A DNA stretch of 64,000 nt. Origin: Aquimarina longa SW024. GTDB taxonomy: Bacteria; Bacteroidota; Bacteroidia; Flavobacteriales; Flavobacteriaceae. The notes beneath the pieces were generated by a model, which made no database searches, had not been told where the DNA came from, and saw only the letters and a program-made list of their open reading frames with translations. Location of the stretch: positions 62,634 to 126,633 of the forward strand of contig NZ_KQ474105.1 of NCBI RefSeq assembly GCF_001401755.1, in the 5' to 3' direction. A program made the position numbers and the translations under genes. Of the stretch, positions 42,561 through 51,068 are shown piece by piece (positions within the stretch are counted from its first letter, which is position 1; each line of letters opens with the position of its first letter).

Positions 42561-43828
42561 TCTATTTTGTGTATTAATGGATGGTGATCTAATAATTTAT
42601 CGGGGGTAAAAACAGGAGATACTTTTTCTGAAAAATCGAGAATATCTATAAATAGGCTACGCAATAAAATTATGGTTTCAGGAGTGCGATTTACGATATA
42701 TGAAAACAATTTTACTGGTCGATATGGTACATCACCGATACCATTTTTATCTAAATCATATCCTGTGTATTTACTCCAATAATTGTTATTAAATATATTG
42801 TCGTTTAGTTTACTATTATAGGAGATATCAAAAGAATTATTTAAAAAATTGTTTTGCACAAAGATATTGGTATAACAAGCTCCTCTAACTTTTATCGCCC
42901 AGCCGTTATTGATAAAGTTATTCTTGGTATATTGTATTCTATTAGACCCCTCGATATTGATACCTATTGTATTTTCTTCGAAAGTATTTTCTGAAATTTC
43001 AGCATCGTTTATCTCTTTTAACAACATGCCATAGGATGCAGATCCCCAGTTTTCTTTAAAAAAATTGCGAGACATTTTTATCTTTTTTGAAAACATCACT
43101 GCTACACCAGCCCCGTTTTTTTCAAAGGTATTATCTTCATAAGTGTCCTTATTAGAAAACATAAAATGAAGTCCATATCGGATATTGTGAGAACTAACGT
43201 TATTTTTAATCAAACAGTCATCAGAAAACTCCAAATAAATACCATCTCGTACTCGTTGTACAAAATTATGTTCTATAGTAATATTTTTGCTATACCATAG
43301 TTGTATCCCATTGCCAGAGTTGTATTCTTCTACTGCATCACCGATAATCTTATTGTGATATACTTTGCCGTCTCTGGCTTTTTCTAGATAAATGCCAAAG
43401 AATAGTTTTTCTAAAACTACATTCTGGATTACAAAATCCTTACTTTTTTTTACTCTAATTGCAGCATAGTCTTCAGTATAACTAGTGCCGACATTAATAA
43501 TGAATAATCCATCTATAGTTACATGATCAGATACAATGGTAATGATCTCTCCTTGTCGTTCCCCGTCTATTGTCGGATAATTTTTGCCAATAAGTGTCAA
43601 AGGCTTATCGATAATAATATTATACTCTTTGTAGGTTTCTTTTTTGATTATAATAGTATCATAGGCTACAGCGGTGTTTACCGTTTCAGTGATTGTTTGA
43701 TGTGTACAGGTTTTGCATACGATTAGGGTATTACTATAGCTGGCTGTAGTGTGTATTCCTATAATCAAAATAGTGATAAGAAACTTTTGAAATTTTGTAA
43801 TACGATATCTTATACATCTTATATACAT
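42557..43828 (-). CDS. nosD: Nitrous oxide reductase maturation periplasmic protein
   Basis: This is a 423-residue exported right-handed beta-helix protein of the carbohydrate-binding/NosD type, the periplasmic partner of NosFY in building the CuZ site. Signal-like N-terminus, then PLTLIGKNYPTIDGERQGEI and many NxFxxN-type coils (for example YHNKIIGDAVEEYNSGNGIQ, FSDDCLIKNNVSSHNIRYGL). The family marker NNYWSKYTGYDLDKNGIGDV is near the end. It lies in the nos operon with a 4-base overlap to nosF. Confidence 0.92.
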   Translation of the reverse strand: MYIRCIRYRITKFQKFLITILIIGIHTTASYSNTLIVCKTCTHQTITETVNTAVAYDTIIIKKETYKEYNIIIDKPLTLIGKNYPTIDGERQGEIITIVSDHVTIDGLFIINVGTSYTEDYAAIRVKKSKDFVIQNVVLEKLFFGIYLEKARDGKVYHNKIIGDAVEEYNSGNGIQLWYSKNITIEHNFVQRVRDGIYLEFSDDCLIKNNVSSHNIRYGLHFMFSNKDTYEDNTFEKNGAGVAVMFSKKIKMSRNFFKENWGSASYGMLLKEINDAEISENTFEENTIGINIEGSNRIQYTKNNFINNGWAIKVRGACYTNIFVQNNFLNNSFDISYNSKLNDNIFNNNYWSKYTGYDLDKNGIGDVPYRPVKLFSYIVNRTPETIILLRSLFIDILDFSEKVSPVFTPDKLLDHHPLIHKIE

Positions 43829-43843
43829 GAGTTAATTTGTTGT

Positions 43844-44278
43844 TTATAAAAGACCTCCACTACGTGCGCTAAATCCTACAAATACAAAGAGTACAGAAAT
43901 AATAGTTACAGCAATTATATGATAGGCAAGTGGTTTTAGTTTTCTTTTTGGGATTAAAAAGAATCGAGCATGTATAGCCAAAGCAATTGTACACAACAGT
44001 AATCCCAGTTTTATGGCGATATGTTTGGTATAATGATCGCTAAAATCAAACTCAAACAAATCTGGTGTATACACTGTTGTGATATATATACCAGTAATCA
44101 CCAAGGTAATAAGAGAGGGAATACCGATACGCTCATACTTAGATTCAAATGATTCGATAATGCTAAAGTCATTATGTTTTAGGGCTTTTGGCAGATAAGT
44201 AAGTGATAGTATCAGATGCCCACCTGTCCATATCGTAGCAGCGATAATATGTAAAAATATGATTAGTTTTAATCCCAT
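43844..44278 (-). CDS. CopD-like membrane protein in the nos operon
   Basis: This 144-residue protein has four hydrophobic helices. LIIFLHIIAATIWTGGHLILS at the N-terminus (His, Gly and Trp in the first helix) and the later HTARF-type His (AIHARFFLIPKR) resemble the CopD/DUF family of copper or heme membrane proteins. It lies between nosL and nosD on the same strand with gaps of 13 and 15 bases, so copper delivery to NosZ is a fair guess. Confidence 0.65.
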   Translation of the reverse strand: MGLKLIIFLHIIAATIWTGGHLILSLTYLPKALKHNDFSIIESFESKYERIGIPSLITLVITGIYITTVYTPDLFEFDFSDHYTKHIAIKLGLLLCTIALAIHARFFLIPKRKLKPLAYHIIAVTIISVLFVFVGFSARSGGLL

Positions 44279-44291
44279 GCCAGTACTGGTT

Positions 44292-45335
44292 TTACTTTTT
44301 TAATTTGATGTGTAACTCTTGCCAGGTATATAGTTTACCACCTTTTTCTTCCTTTTTGATGATGGCATCCTCTTTATGCTCAAAAGCAGAAAGGTAAGCC
44401 CCCATAGGACTGGGGATTTCTTTACTAATCAAAAAAGTAGCTTTGGTGGCATCAATCAATGTTTGGGGTTGATTATAATCGGTAGACAGGTAGATATCAA
44501 TGGTATTGGTATCCATATCTTTTAAAGCATTGACCATACACTCGGTTGCATCAAACTTATATATTTTCCCTTTTGTCGTAACTATCTCTGCAGCATGTAA
44601 TTTATCTACAATGGTCATCTGACAAAAATGACAACCATCGGTACCGTAATTAATAGCTTTTGGCCCTCTGTTACAAGAATAGGATACTAATGCAAGGCCA
44701 AATAAAGTGAGAACAGATTTTCTTATTATATTTTTTAAATTAGTAACCTCTTTTTTAGCTTCTTTTTTTCCTAAGAGATATGCAATAAAAGTAAGTGCTA
44801 TACCTATAGCCATAAAATATGCCCCAAGCTGAGGATAAGAATGTGCTTTGAAATTTAGGATGTCTTTAGAACCAAATATAGGAGGTTGAAACCCCATAAT
44901 AGAGCCGTCGGGATTCGTAAATTTTAGAATGGCTTTAGGGTCTAGGTTGTGTCCATAATCATATTCCCACAGATAGAAATCATAAATACCTGCAATAGCA
45001 AAAATAGACATAAGGATAAACCACCATAAGTACCATTTATAATTAGCTAAAAAACCAATAAATACGCCTAGTGTGGTCATGATACCAATTACCCAAGGGA
45101 AAATCTTGAATTCTGGAATAGTTTCAGGAATATATTGCATACCGACATAATGGTTCATAAGGTTAATATTTTTGATATCATGAGGATGGGTGTCGCTAAA
45201 ATCATTGATATAAATATCCATTCCTAGTGGAGTAGGATATTGAGGAGCTTCTAAAGTAATATTCCATAAGGGAAACAGGAATAAAGCTATTATTAAAACA
45301 GCACCGATGATCATAACTAATTTTGATTTTTGCAT
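44292..45335 (-). CDS. nosL: NosL copper chaperone fused to an N-terminal membrane domain
   Basis: This is a 347-residue fusion. The first 205 residues carry about four membrane helices with a large periplasmic loop (PLGMDIYINDFSDTHPHDI) and LWEYDYGHNLDP. From about residue 208 a NosL lipoprotein-like domain follows: ALVSYSCNRGP reads like a retained internal lipobox, then GTDGCHFCQMTIVDKLHAAEI with the CxxCxM copper site. NosL delivers copper(I) to NosZ. NosL is usually a separate lipoprotein, so the fusion is a lineage trait. It follows nosZ after a hairpin. Confidence 0.87.
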   Translation of the reverse strand: MQKSKLVMIIGAVLIIALFLFPLWNITLEAPQYPTPLGMDIYINDFSDTHPHDIKNINLMNHYVGMQYIPETIPEFKIFPWVIGIMTTLGVFIGFLANYKWYLWWFILMSIFAIAGIYDFYLWEYDYGHNLDPKAILKFTNPDGSIMGFQPPIFGSKDILNFKAHSYPQLGAYFMAIGIALTFIAYLLGKKEAKKEVTNLKNIIRKSVLTLFGLALVSYSCNRGPKAINYGTDGCHFCQMTIVDKLHAAEIVTTKGKIYKFDATECMVNALKDMDTNTIDIYLSTDYNQPQTLIDATKATFLISKEIPSPMGAYLSAFEHKEDAIIKKEEKGGKLYTWQELHIKLKK

Positions 45336-45353
45336 ACTGATATAGTTTTAAAA

Positions 45354-45379
45354 ACGGGTGATACCATAGCATCACCCGT
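45354..45379 (-). terminator. Intercistronic hairpin between nosZ and nosL
   Basis: A perfect 9-base inverted repeat (ACGGGTGAT at 45354-45362, ATCACCCGT at 45371-45379) with an 8-base loop, 24 bases after the nosZ stop and followed by a T-run in the minus direction. It probably lowers expression of downstream genes relative to nosZ. Confidence 0.65.
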
Positions 45380-45402
45380 AGTATAGTGTTACTTACTGAA
45401 GT

Positions 45403-47367
45403 TTAATCTTCTCCTAAAGACCAGTTCAGTACGATATCTGAATCTTTTGGGGATACTCTTACATATCCTTGCATTTCTTGGTGTAGTGCAGAACAAAAAT
45501 CTGTACAATAAAAAGGCCAAACTCCTATTTGCTTAGGATGCCATACAAAGGTTTCTGTTTGCCCAGGCATAATTAAAAGTTCTGAGGTATTTGCTCCAAT
45601 CATACTAATACCATGGGGGACATCATAATCTTGTTCTAAGTTGGTTACGTGAAAATATACATTGTCACCTACTTTAATCCCTTCTATATTATCAGGGGAG
45701 AAGTGACTTCTGATCATGGTCATATACACGTGGACTTCATTACCTTCTCGTACTACTCTGGTATCAGCATCAGATTTGGCTGCATATTTATGGTTGTTAT
45801 CTTCTAGCTTATATATTTTTTTTGATCTTGGTTTTATTAGATCCGCAGGGCATCCGGCAGCATAGTGTGGTTCTCCTATGGTTGGAAAATCTAATAACAG
45901 CTCCATCTTTTCTCCAGTAATATCATACAATTGAGCAGATTGGGTTACTTCTGGACCTGTTGGTAAATAGCGATCCTTGGTAATCTTATTCATAGCCAAG
46001 GCATACTTACCAAATGGTTTTGCAGAGTTACCTCCTGGGATCATGATATGACCAACAGAATAGTAAGTAGGTTTTCTGTCGATCACTTCCCAAGTTTTTA
46101 ATTTCCATTTTACCACTTCAGAAGAAATAAAGAAAGTGGTGTATGCGTTTCCTTTCCCATCAAATTCAGTATGTAAAGGTCCTAATCCTGGTTGTTCTAC
46201 TACACCTGCCAATATATCTTCGAATTTAAGAATCGGAATACCATATGCTTCTCCATCTATTTTATTGTTTTCTATGGCAGATAACATCTTGGTAAATGAA
46301 TGTACCGTGAGATTGGCAGATAGTTTTCCGTTTCCTACAATATACTCTCCGCTAGGATCTACATCACAACCATGAGGTGATTTTGGTGTTGGTAAAAGAT
46401 ATACTAATCCTGGACACTCTGCTGGATCTAGTACTTTTACTTCTTTTTTCATGGTAGAAGTAGCAGTATGTGTATGCTCATCATATACATTATGGGCATA
46501 GTTTGCAGGTACGGTTTTAAATTTTCCTGCTTTGATGTATTCTTCTGCTTTTTTCCAGTTTACTGCGGCAATAAAATCTTTATCGTTTTGAGAAGCGTTT
46601 ACTTCTAAAAGTGTATTGGCTTCTTCTGTATTATAGGTGGTAAAAAAGAACCACCCATGAGATTTACCACGACCAGGATGAGATAGGTCGTAGTTAAAAC
46701 CAGGCATTAGAATCTGAAATTCCAGATCCATTGCTCCGTCTTCGGGAGCTATACTTATAAAAGATAATGCCCCTTTAAAGTTTCCTTTATACTCTTTTAT
46801 AGACATATCTTTTTGAGGCACAGGTACAGAAAATCTTGTTCCCGCTACCACATATTCTGAGTTTTCGGTTACAAATGAAGAACTATGATTACCAGCACTA
46901 TTGGGGATTTCTATAATTTCGGTAGTCTCAAAAGTGGTGAGATCTATTTTTGCAATACGAGGAGTGTTATTGGCATTAATAAATACATATCGACCATCAA
47001 TTTCTCCTGCGGTTTGCGAAATATCAGGGTGGTGCGCATCATCCCAAGGGATAAACCCATGAGAAGTATTAAGCATGGGCTTTGTCTCTTCGTTATATCC
47101 CCATGCTTTTTCAGGATCCTGAGAAAATACAGGGATCACTTTAAACAATCTCCCTGATGGAAGTCCGTAGACCGATAACTGACCACTAAAACCACCAGAA
47201 ATAAATGCATAAAACTCATCATGCTCTCCTGGGGCTACATACACTTTTTCTGCAGCAGAAGAGTTAAGAGCTCCACTTTTATGTGATGTAGAGTTAGCAT
47301 TGTTACAACTGGTCATAAGAAGAGTAGTCGTAATTAGATAGAAAAATAAATTAAGTGATTTTTTCAT
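45403..47367 (-). CDS. nosZ: Nitrous oxide reductase, clade II (Sec-type lipoprotein)
   Basis: NosZ reduces N2O to N2 in the periplasm. The 654-residue protein starts at the ATG at 47367 with a lipoprotein signal (LLMTSCNN) and no twin-arginine, which marks the clade II, Sec-exported form. The N-terminal beta-propeller has the CuZ histidine motifs DDAHHPDISQT and GNHSSSFV. The C-terminal cupredoxin domain has the CuA site YCTDFCSALHQEMQGYV and the preceding VPHGISM histidine. An upstream in-frame start would disrupt the signal peptide. It leads the nosZ-L-CopD-D-F-Y block. Confidence 0.96.
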   Translation of the reverse strand: MKKSLNLFFYLITTTLLMTSCNNANSTSHKSGALNSSAAEKVYVAPGEHDEFYAFISGGFSGQLSVYGLPSGRLFKVIPVFSQDPEKAWGYNEETKPMLNTSHGFIPWDDAHHPDISQTAGEIDGRYVFINANNTPRIAKIDLTTFETTEIIEIPNSAGNHSSSFVTENSEYVVAGTRFSVPVPQKDMSIKEYKGNFKGALSFISIAPEDGAMDLEFQILMPGFNYDLSHPGRGKSHGWFFFTTYNTEEANTLLEVNASQNDKDFIAAVNWKKAEEYIKAGKFKTVPANYAHNVYDEHTHTATSTMKKEVKVLDPAECPGLVYLLPTPKSPHGCDVDPSGEYIVGNGKLSANLTVHSFTKMLSAIENNKIDGEAYGIPILKFEDILAGVVEQPGLGPLHTEFDGKGNAYTTFFISSEVVKWKLKTWEVIDRKPTYYSVGHIMIPGGNSAKPFGKYALAMNKITKDRYLPTGPEVTQSAQLYDITGEKMELLLDFPTIGEPHYAAGCPADLIKPRSKKIYKLEDNNHKYAAKSDADTRVVREGNEVHVYMTMIRSHFSPDNIEGIKVGDNVYFHVTNLEQDYDVPHGISMIGANTSELLIMPGQTETFVWHPKQIGVWPFYCTDFCSALHQEMQGYVRVSPKDSDIVLNWSLGED

Positions 47368-47380
47368 AACGTTATTAGTT

Positions 47381-47626
47381 TTAATTAGTTGGAAGAATGA
47401 CTTTATCAACTATATGTACGATACCATTTTCTGCTTTTACACTGCCCATGATTTTTGCCCTTCCTATGTATACATTATCTCCTTTTACTTCTACCGCTAC
47501 ATACTCATTAATTGGTTTGTCTTAAGCTTCTTTTGGTGTTGTTAAAGTTTCTCTTTGTAGGTTTTTATCTTTACATTCAATAAGTGTAAAAATTGCTAAT
47601 GAAAATATAAAAACGATTGATTTCAT
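47381..47626 (-). pseudogene. Remnant of a fasciclin-domain lipoprotein gene in the nos operon
   Basis: From the ATG at 47626 the frame reads MKSIVFIFSLAIFTLIECKD, a lipoprotein signal, then LQRETLTTPKEA and an in-frame TAA at 47522-47524. It continues DKPINEYVAVEVKGDNVYIG and GSVKAENGIVHIVDKVILP to the stop at 47381-47383. The last part is the typical C-terminus of a fasciclin domain, whose first 90-100 residues are missing. Fasciclin proteins are common in Bacteroidota nos clusters. With an internal deletion plus a nonsense codon this is decayed; only a 34-residue peptide could be made. It lies 11 bases from the cytochrome c gene. Confidence 0.8.
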
Positions 47627-47637
47627 AAACGATGTTG

Positions 47638-48147
47638 TTATAGTGTTCTAAAGTATTCTAATACAGCTCTGGCATCTTCTTCTGTTAAGTTTTGATTTGC
47701 CATCGGAGAGCCATTAAATTCTATAAGCAACTCTTTTGCTAGCGGATCTTTTGCTACCATTTCTGTAGGATTAAGAATCATATTCATAACCCACTCTGGA
47801 GATCTCCGTTTTAATATTCCAGTAGGAGCAGGACCAATAAATTTTTTAGTAGGTTTATGACAAGCCATACACATTTTCTTAAATATATCTTGCCCTTTTG
47901 AAACCATTGATTGATCTATTTCTGCAAGAAGTTTAACAGATTTAATCGGACCAATTCCTTTATTTTTTAAGTCTATTTTTTTAGAAGGCAGAGTTTTTGT
48001 AGGAGCTTTAGGCTTTGGGGATTCTGATTGTACCGAAGTACTCTTTTTTCCTATTGTGATTTGCTCTTTTTTTTCCTTTTGATTACCCCCACAACTTATT
48101 AATAAAAGAATGTTTAAAAAGAGAATGATTTTGCCAAATGTTTTCAT
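47638..48147 (-). CDS. Cytochrome c lipoprotein, nos operon leader
   Basis: This 169-residue precursor has a lipobox (LLLISCGGN) and a low-complexity linker rich in Lys, Pro and Ser (about residues 30-75). A class I cytochrome c domain follows with heme motif CMACH and the distal Met probably in GSPMANQNL. It would be a membrane-tethered electron donor, plausibly to NosZ because it opens the nos operon and no nosR/nosB is present. An FNR-type box lies about 100 bases upstream. Confidence 0.87.
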   Translation of the reverse strand: MKTFGKIILFLNILLLISCGGNQKEKKEQITIGKKSTSVQSESPKPKAPTKTLPSKKIDLKNKGIGPIKSVKLLAEIDQSMVSKGQDIFKKMCMACHKPTKKFIGPAPTGILKRRSPEWVMNMILNPTEMVAKDPLAKELLIEFNGSPMANQNLTEEDARAVLEYFRTL

Positions 48148-48247
48148 GTGTTTATGGTATAAGGTTAAAGTGTTGATACCCTGATTTTAATATGTGCTAA
48201 AGAGAACATATCATAAACAAATGTAGATGGAGTTTCTCTTTTAAAAT

Positions 48248-48261
48248 ATGATTTATATCAT
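48248..48261. promoter_or_regulatory. FNR-type box upstream of the nos operon
   Basis: ATGATTTATATCAT, a full match to ATGAT-N4-ATCAT, about 107 bases (centre) before the ATG of the cytochrome c gene. Confidence 0.65.
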
Positions 48262-48329
48262 AATTAAGATAAAATAGTCTTTTACTATTTTATTAAGTAT
48301 AAATACCCTAAAAACAATAGATAGAAATA

Positions 48330-49529
48330 CTATAATTTTAGTTGATATATTAGTAGAGATATGATAGCGACTGCCATTAAACTACTAATGGTTGCTAATG
48401 AGGTAAAGTAGTATGGATATAAAGAAAATTGCAACCAAATGGCTAATCCTTTATAGATAATAAGTATTTCTGAACCAAAGAAACCTATAAGAAATAATAC
48501 TATTGATGTTTTTGATAGTCTAAGTAATTGTAAAAGGCTAAGAAAGGCAAAAATGCAGAGACTTACTATACCCAGAAAAGTAAGATGAAGATAGGCAATA
48601 ACGAAGTCAATAATGCTATAGGCTAATTCAGAGAAATAAGGAATAGCTGATATAGTTTGCAATATTATTTTTAACCCTAGAAAAACTAATACTATTTTTA
48701 GAAGTGTTCTTTCTGTAGAATTGATATACTTATATAGTCGAGGATAACACTCTATAATAATGGTAATCAAAACATAGTAGGCTACTATTAGAAACAATGC
48801 TCCTATTCCTCCTAGGATATAAAAGATAGTATGAGGCTCTGTCCATAAAACAGATAAAAAGAAGGAAAGTAAGGTTCCTATTTGCAAACTAAGGTATAGT
48901 AGATTTGATTTTGACTTAGAAATAAGAATGTTACTTTTTTCGAGTATATAAAGGAATACGCCAAATAAAGCTACAATATACCATCCATTGTATTGAAAAT
49001 GGAGATAGAAATAGATAGCGATTTTATACCATATAGAAGTATTTCCCAGAGTATTCATAATAACACCCAAGGCCCAAGGTCCGATACTGGATAGTACCAT
49101 ATAATACAATGCTGCGCGAATATAAGTATAAGAAAGTGTTCTTTTTTGTTCTTTGGAGGTATGGGAAATGAACAACCATACAAACCAATAGGAAGCAAGT
49201 ATAAAAAGTGTTGAAAAGATAATCGAAAATAATGCATAGCCCATAAATGGGAATGTAATAAGCATACCAATTATAGTTACCTGCATACTCCAAAATATAA
49301 CAGTATAAGTTCTAGGAATTACTTTTTTAATTAAGTATATCTTGTAAATAAGTGTTGTTAATGCAGTATATACCCATCCTAATAAGGCGATATGAGAATG
49401 TGTATGTACAATATACCGATAATTTGCAGGAACAACTACGATAGTAAATAATCTTAATACTATCCCTAACAAAGCAATGATAACAAAGTATCCTAATGCA
49501 ATATGTATATGTTTTTTTAGATATACCAT
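48330..49529 (-). CDS. Multi-pass membrane protein, heme-copper-oxidase/NnrS-like, role unassigned
   Basis: This 399-residue protein from the ATG at 49529 has about twelve hydrophobic helices. Histidines sit in helical contexts: VHTHSHIALLGWVYTAL near residue 45, YLHFQYNGWYIVALFGVF in the middle and YLHLTFLGIVSL late. These are reminiscent of heme-ligand helices in subunit I of heme-copper oxidases and in NnrS. The full six-histidine set of NO reductase or cbb3 oxidase is not evident, so this is probably a heme-binding relative. It lies between the nos and nirK operons, suggesting a role in NO or N2O metabolism. The start upstream at 49547 would be a TTG. Confidence 0.6.
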   Translation of the reverse strand: MVYLKKHIHIALGYFVIIALLGIVLRLFTIVVVPANYRYIVHTHSHIALLGWVYTALTTLIYKIYLIKKVIPRTYTVIFWSMQVTIIGMLITFPFMGYALFSIIFSTLFILASYWFVWLFISHTSKEQKRTLSYTYIRAALYYMVLSSIGPWALGVIMNTLGNTSIWYKIAIYFYLHFQYNGWYIVALFGVFLYILEKSNILISKSKSNLLYLSLQIGTLLSFFLSVLWTEPHTIFYILGGIGALFLIVAYYVLITIIIECYPRLYKYINSTERTLLKIVLVFLGLKIILQTISAIPYFSELAYSIIDFVIAYLHLTFLGIVSLCIFAFLSLLQLLRLSKTSIVLFLIGFFGSEILIIYKGLAIWLQFSLYPYYFTSLATISSLMAVAIISLLIYQLKL

Positions 49530-49570
49530 GTGTACAATAGAAATCAATACAAATAAAACAAATATTTAAG

Positions 49571-49609
49571 TATAGACCTCACAGGTTTTTAAAACCTGTG
49601 AGATCTATA
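49571..49609 (-). terminator. Terminator of the nirK operon
   Basis: A near-perfect 19-base inverted repeat (49571-49589 and 49591-49609, core CTCACAGGTTTT) 86 bases after the ric stop. It separates the nirK operon from the membrane protein gene. Confidence 0.75.
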
Positions 49610-49694
49610 CTTTACTTATATAATCATTTAAATTACTATAAGAAGAATTACTTTTATATATTGATGACTCTTTTTGATATATAATTTTAATAAA

Positions 49695-50417
49695 TTAGGG
49701 TGTTATTTTTTGTTCTAATTTCACTGCTTTAGGATGTAAGATATTATTTTCTAAGTGTATATGTTGGTGCAAGTCTTGTTCAAATTCATCTAATTTTGAA
49801 TATAGTGCTTTAAATGTATTACAAGCACCTTCTGGTGGAGTATAATTATTGCTTAATTCTGCTATTCTTTTAAAAATATCTCCTGCACTTTCATGTTCAT
49901 GTTCCATCATTTGAATAGGGTTTTTGATAGTTCCAAAATGTGATTGTGGAGGAGTTGTATTATTCTTTTCTGCATTAATCAATTCTTTTATATACGGAAA
50001 AAGAATATGCTCTTCTTTTTTCATATGTGCAGAGAGCTCCTGAGCAACTTCAAAAAATAATGCATCTATAGTTACTACTTCGCTATAATGAGATCCATGA
50101 ACTTTTGCTACTCTATTAGCATATTGCATAAGCAATGGGATGCTTTCTTCTACATATACATGATGGATATTAACAATGTGATCAATTAAAAAAATTAAAT
50201 CCCAATTGTTATAATCATAAGCATTTTTTGCAAGCTGATCAACTGCTGATAATTCCTTCTCTAAAACATCGAAGTTAACATTTTTATCTGCACAAGCACT
50301 TTTGATAGAGACTCCTCCTCCGCAACAGAAATCAATACCATATTTTTTAAAAACATGAGCAGTTTTAATGTTTTCGGTTACAATTTCTGCTACGGTTTTA
50401 TGTTCTGTAATTGTCAT
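49695..50417 (-). CDS. ric: Di-iron iron-sulfur cluster repair protein RIC/ScdA
   Basis: RIC proteins (YtfE, ScdA, NorA, DnrN) repair iron-sulfur clusters hit by NO. The 240-residue protein has the N-terminal ScdA_N domain (ADKNVNFDV after GIDFCCGGG) and a hemerythrin-like domain. The iron ligands are in DHIVNIHHVYV, HMKKEEHILFPY, MMEHEHESAGD and HQHIHLENNILHPKA. All four histidine-bearing helices are present. It is the last gene of the nirK operon, as expected for protection from NO made by NirK. Confidence 0.93.
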   Translation of the reverse strand: MTITEHKTVAEIVTENIKTAHVFKKYGIDFCCGGGVSIKSACADKNVNFDVLEKELSAVDQLAKNAYDYNNWDLIFLIDHIVNIHHVYVEESIPLLMQYANRVAKVHGSHYSEVVTIDALFFEVAQELSAHMKKEEHILFPYIKELINAEKNNTTPPQSHFGTIKNPIQMMEHEHESAGDIFKRIAELSNNYTPPEGACNTFKALYSKLDEFEQDLHQHIHLENNILHPKAVKLEQKITP

Positions 50418-50436
50418 ATCTTCTTTTTTTATACAC

Positions 50437-51048
50437 TTAATGTGCTAGTTCTATAATTTTTGAAACTGTTTCTTTATTGTTTACTCCTAATCCTTCTTGT
50501 TGGTGTGCCAGTTCTCCTTTTTGATCAAAAACACTTATAATATTAGAGTGAGAAAAATCCATTGGAGATATTTTTTTATAATTTACTGCAAGTACAGCTG
50601 CAAATTCTCTGGTATCTTCTTTTGATCCTCTAAGAAATACCCACTGATCTGATTTCATATCATTTTCTATCGAAAACTTTTTGAGGCGTTGTGGAGTGTC
50701 TGTTTCTGGATCGATACTTACCAAAATTAGTTTTACATTATTTTTTTTGGCTTCGGGTATTTGAGATGCTATACTTCTCATATCGGCAACTAATCTGGGG
50801 CAGGCTGCTTTACAAGAAGTATAGATCATTACCATTACTAAGACGTTTCCTTTTAATTCTTTGAGCTCAATTTCTTTATTATTTTGAGTGGTCCAAACCG
50901 ATGGTAGGTTATAGATTGATAATTCAGAAATAGGTTGATTTTCTTTTTCCATTTTTATGGTATGCGATTGTTCTTCCTGCTTTTTTTCTTCATGACAAGA
51001 ACAAAACAGTATGCATACTCCAAATAATAATATAATCGTACTTTTCAT
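50437..51048 (-). CDS. SCO1/SenC-type copper chaperone lipoprotein
   Basis: This 203-residue protein has lipobox ILFCSCHE and a thioredoxin fold with CxxxC (YTSCKAACPRLVADM) plus the distal His in MDFSHSNIISVFD. SCO proteins deliver or reduce copper for CuA-type sites. In a nirK operon it probably loads NirK, or the CuA of NosZ. It lies 19 bases before ric and 20 bases after the nirV-like gene. Confidence 0.88.
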   Translation of the reverse strand: MKSTIILLFGVCILFCSCHEEKKQEEQSHTIKMEKENQPISELSIYNLPSVWTTQNNKEIELKELKGNVLVMVMIYTSCKAACPRLVADMRSIASQIPEAKKNNVKLILVSIDPETDTPQRLKKFSIENDMKSDQWVFLRGSKEDTREFAAVLAVNYKKISPMDFSHSNIISVFDQKGELAHQQEGLGVNNKETVSKIIELAH

Positions 51049-51068
51049 TTCTTTTTAGAATTTGTTAT

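Noticed and set aside
48330..49529. NO reductase NorB assignment for the polytopic protein
   Set aside because: The canonical histidine set and the glutamates of NorB are not visible; only a loose likeness to oxidase helices remains.
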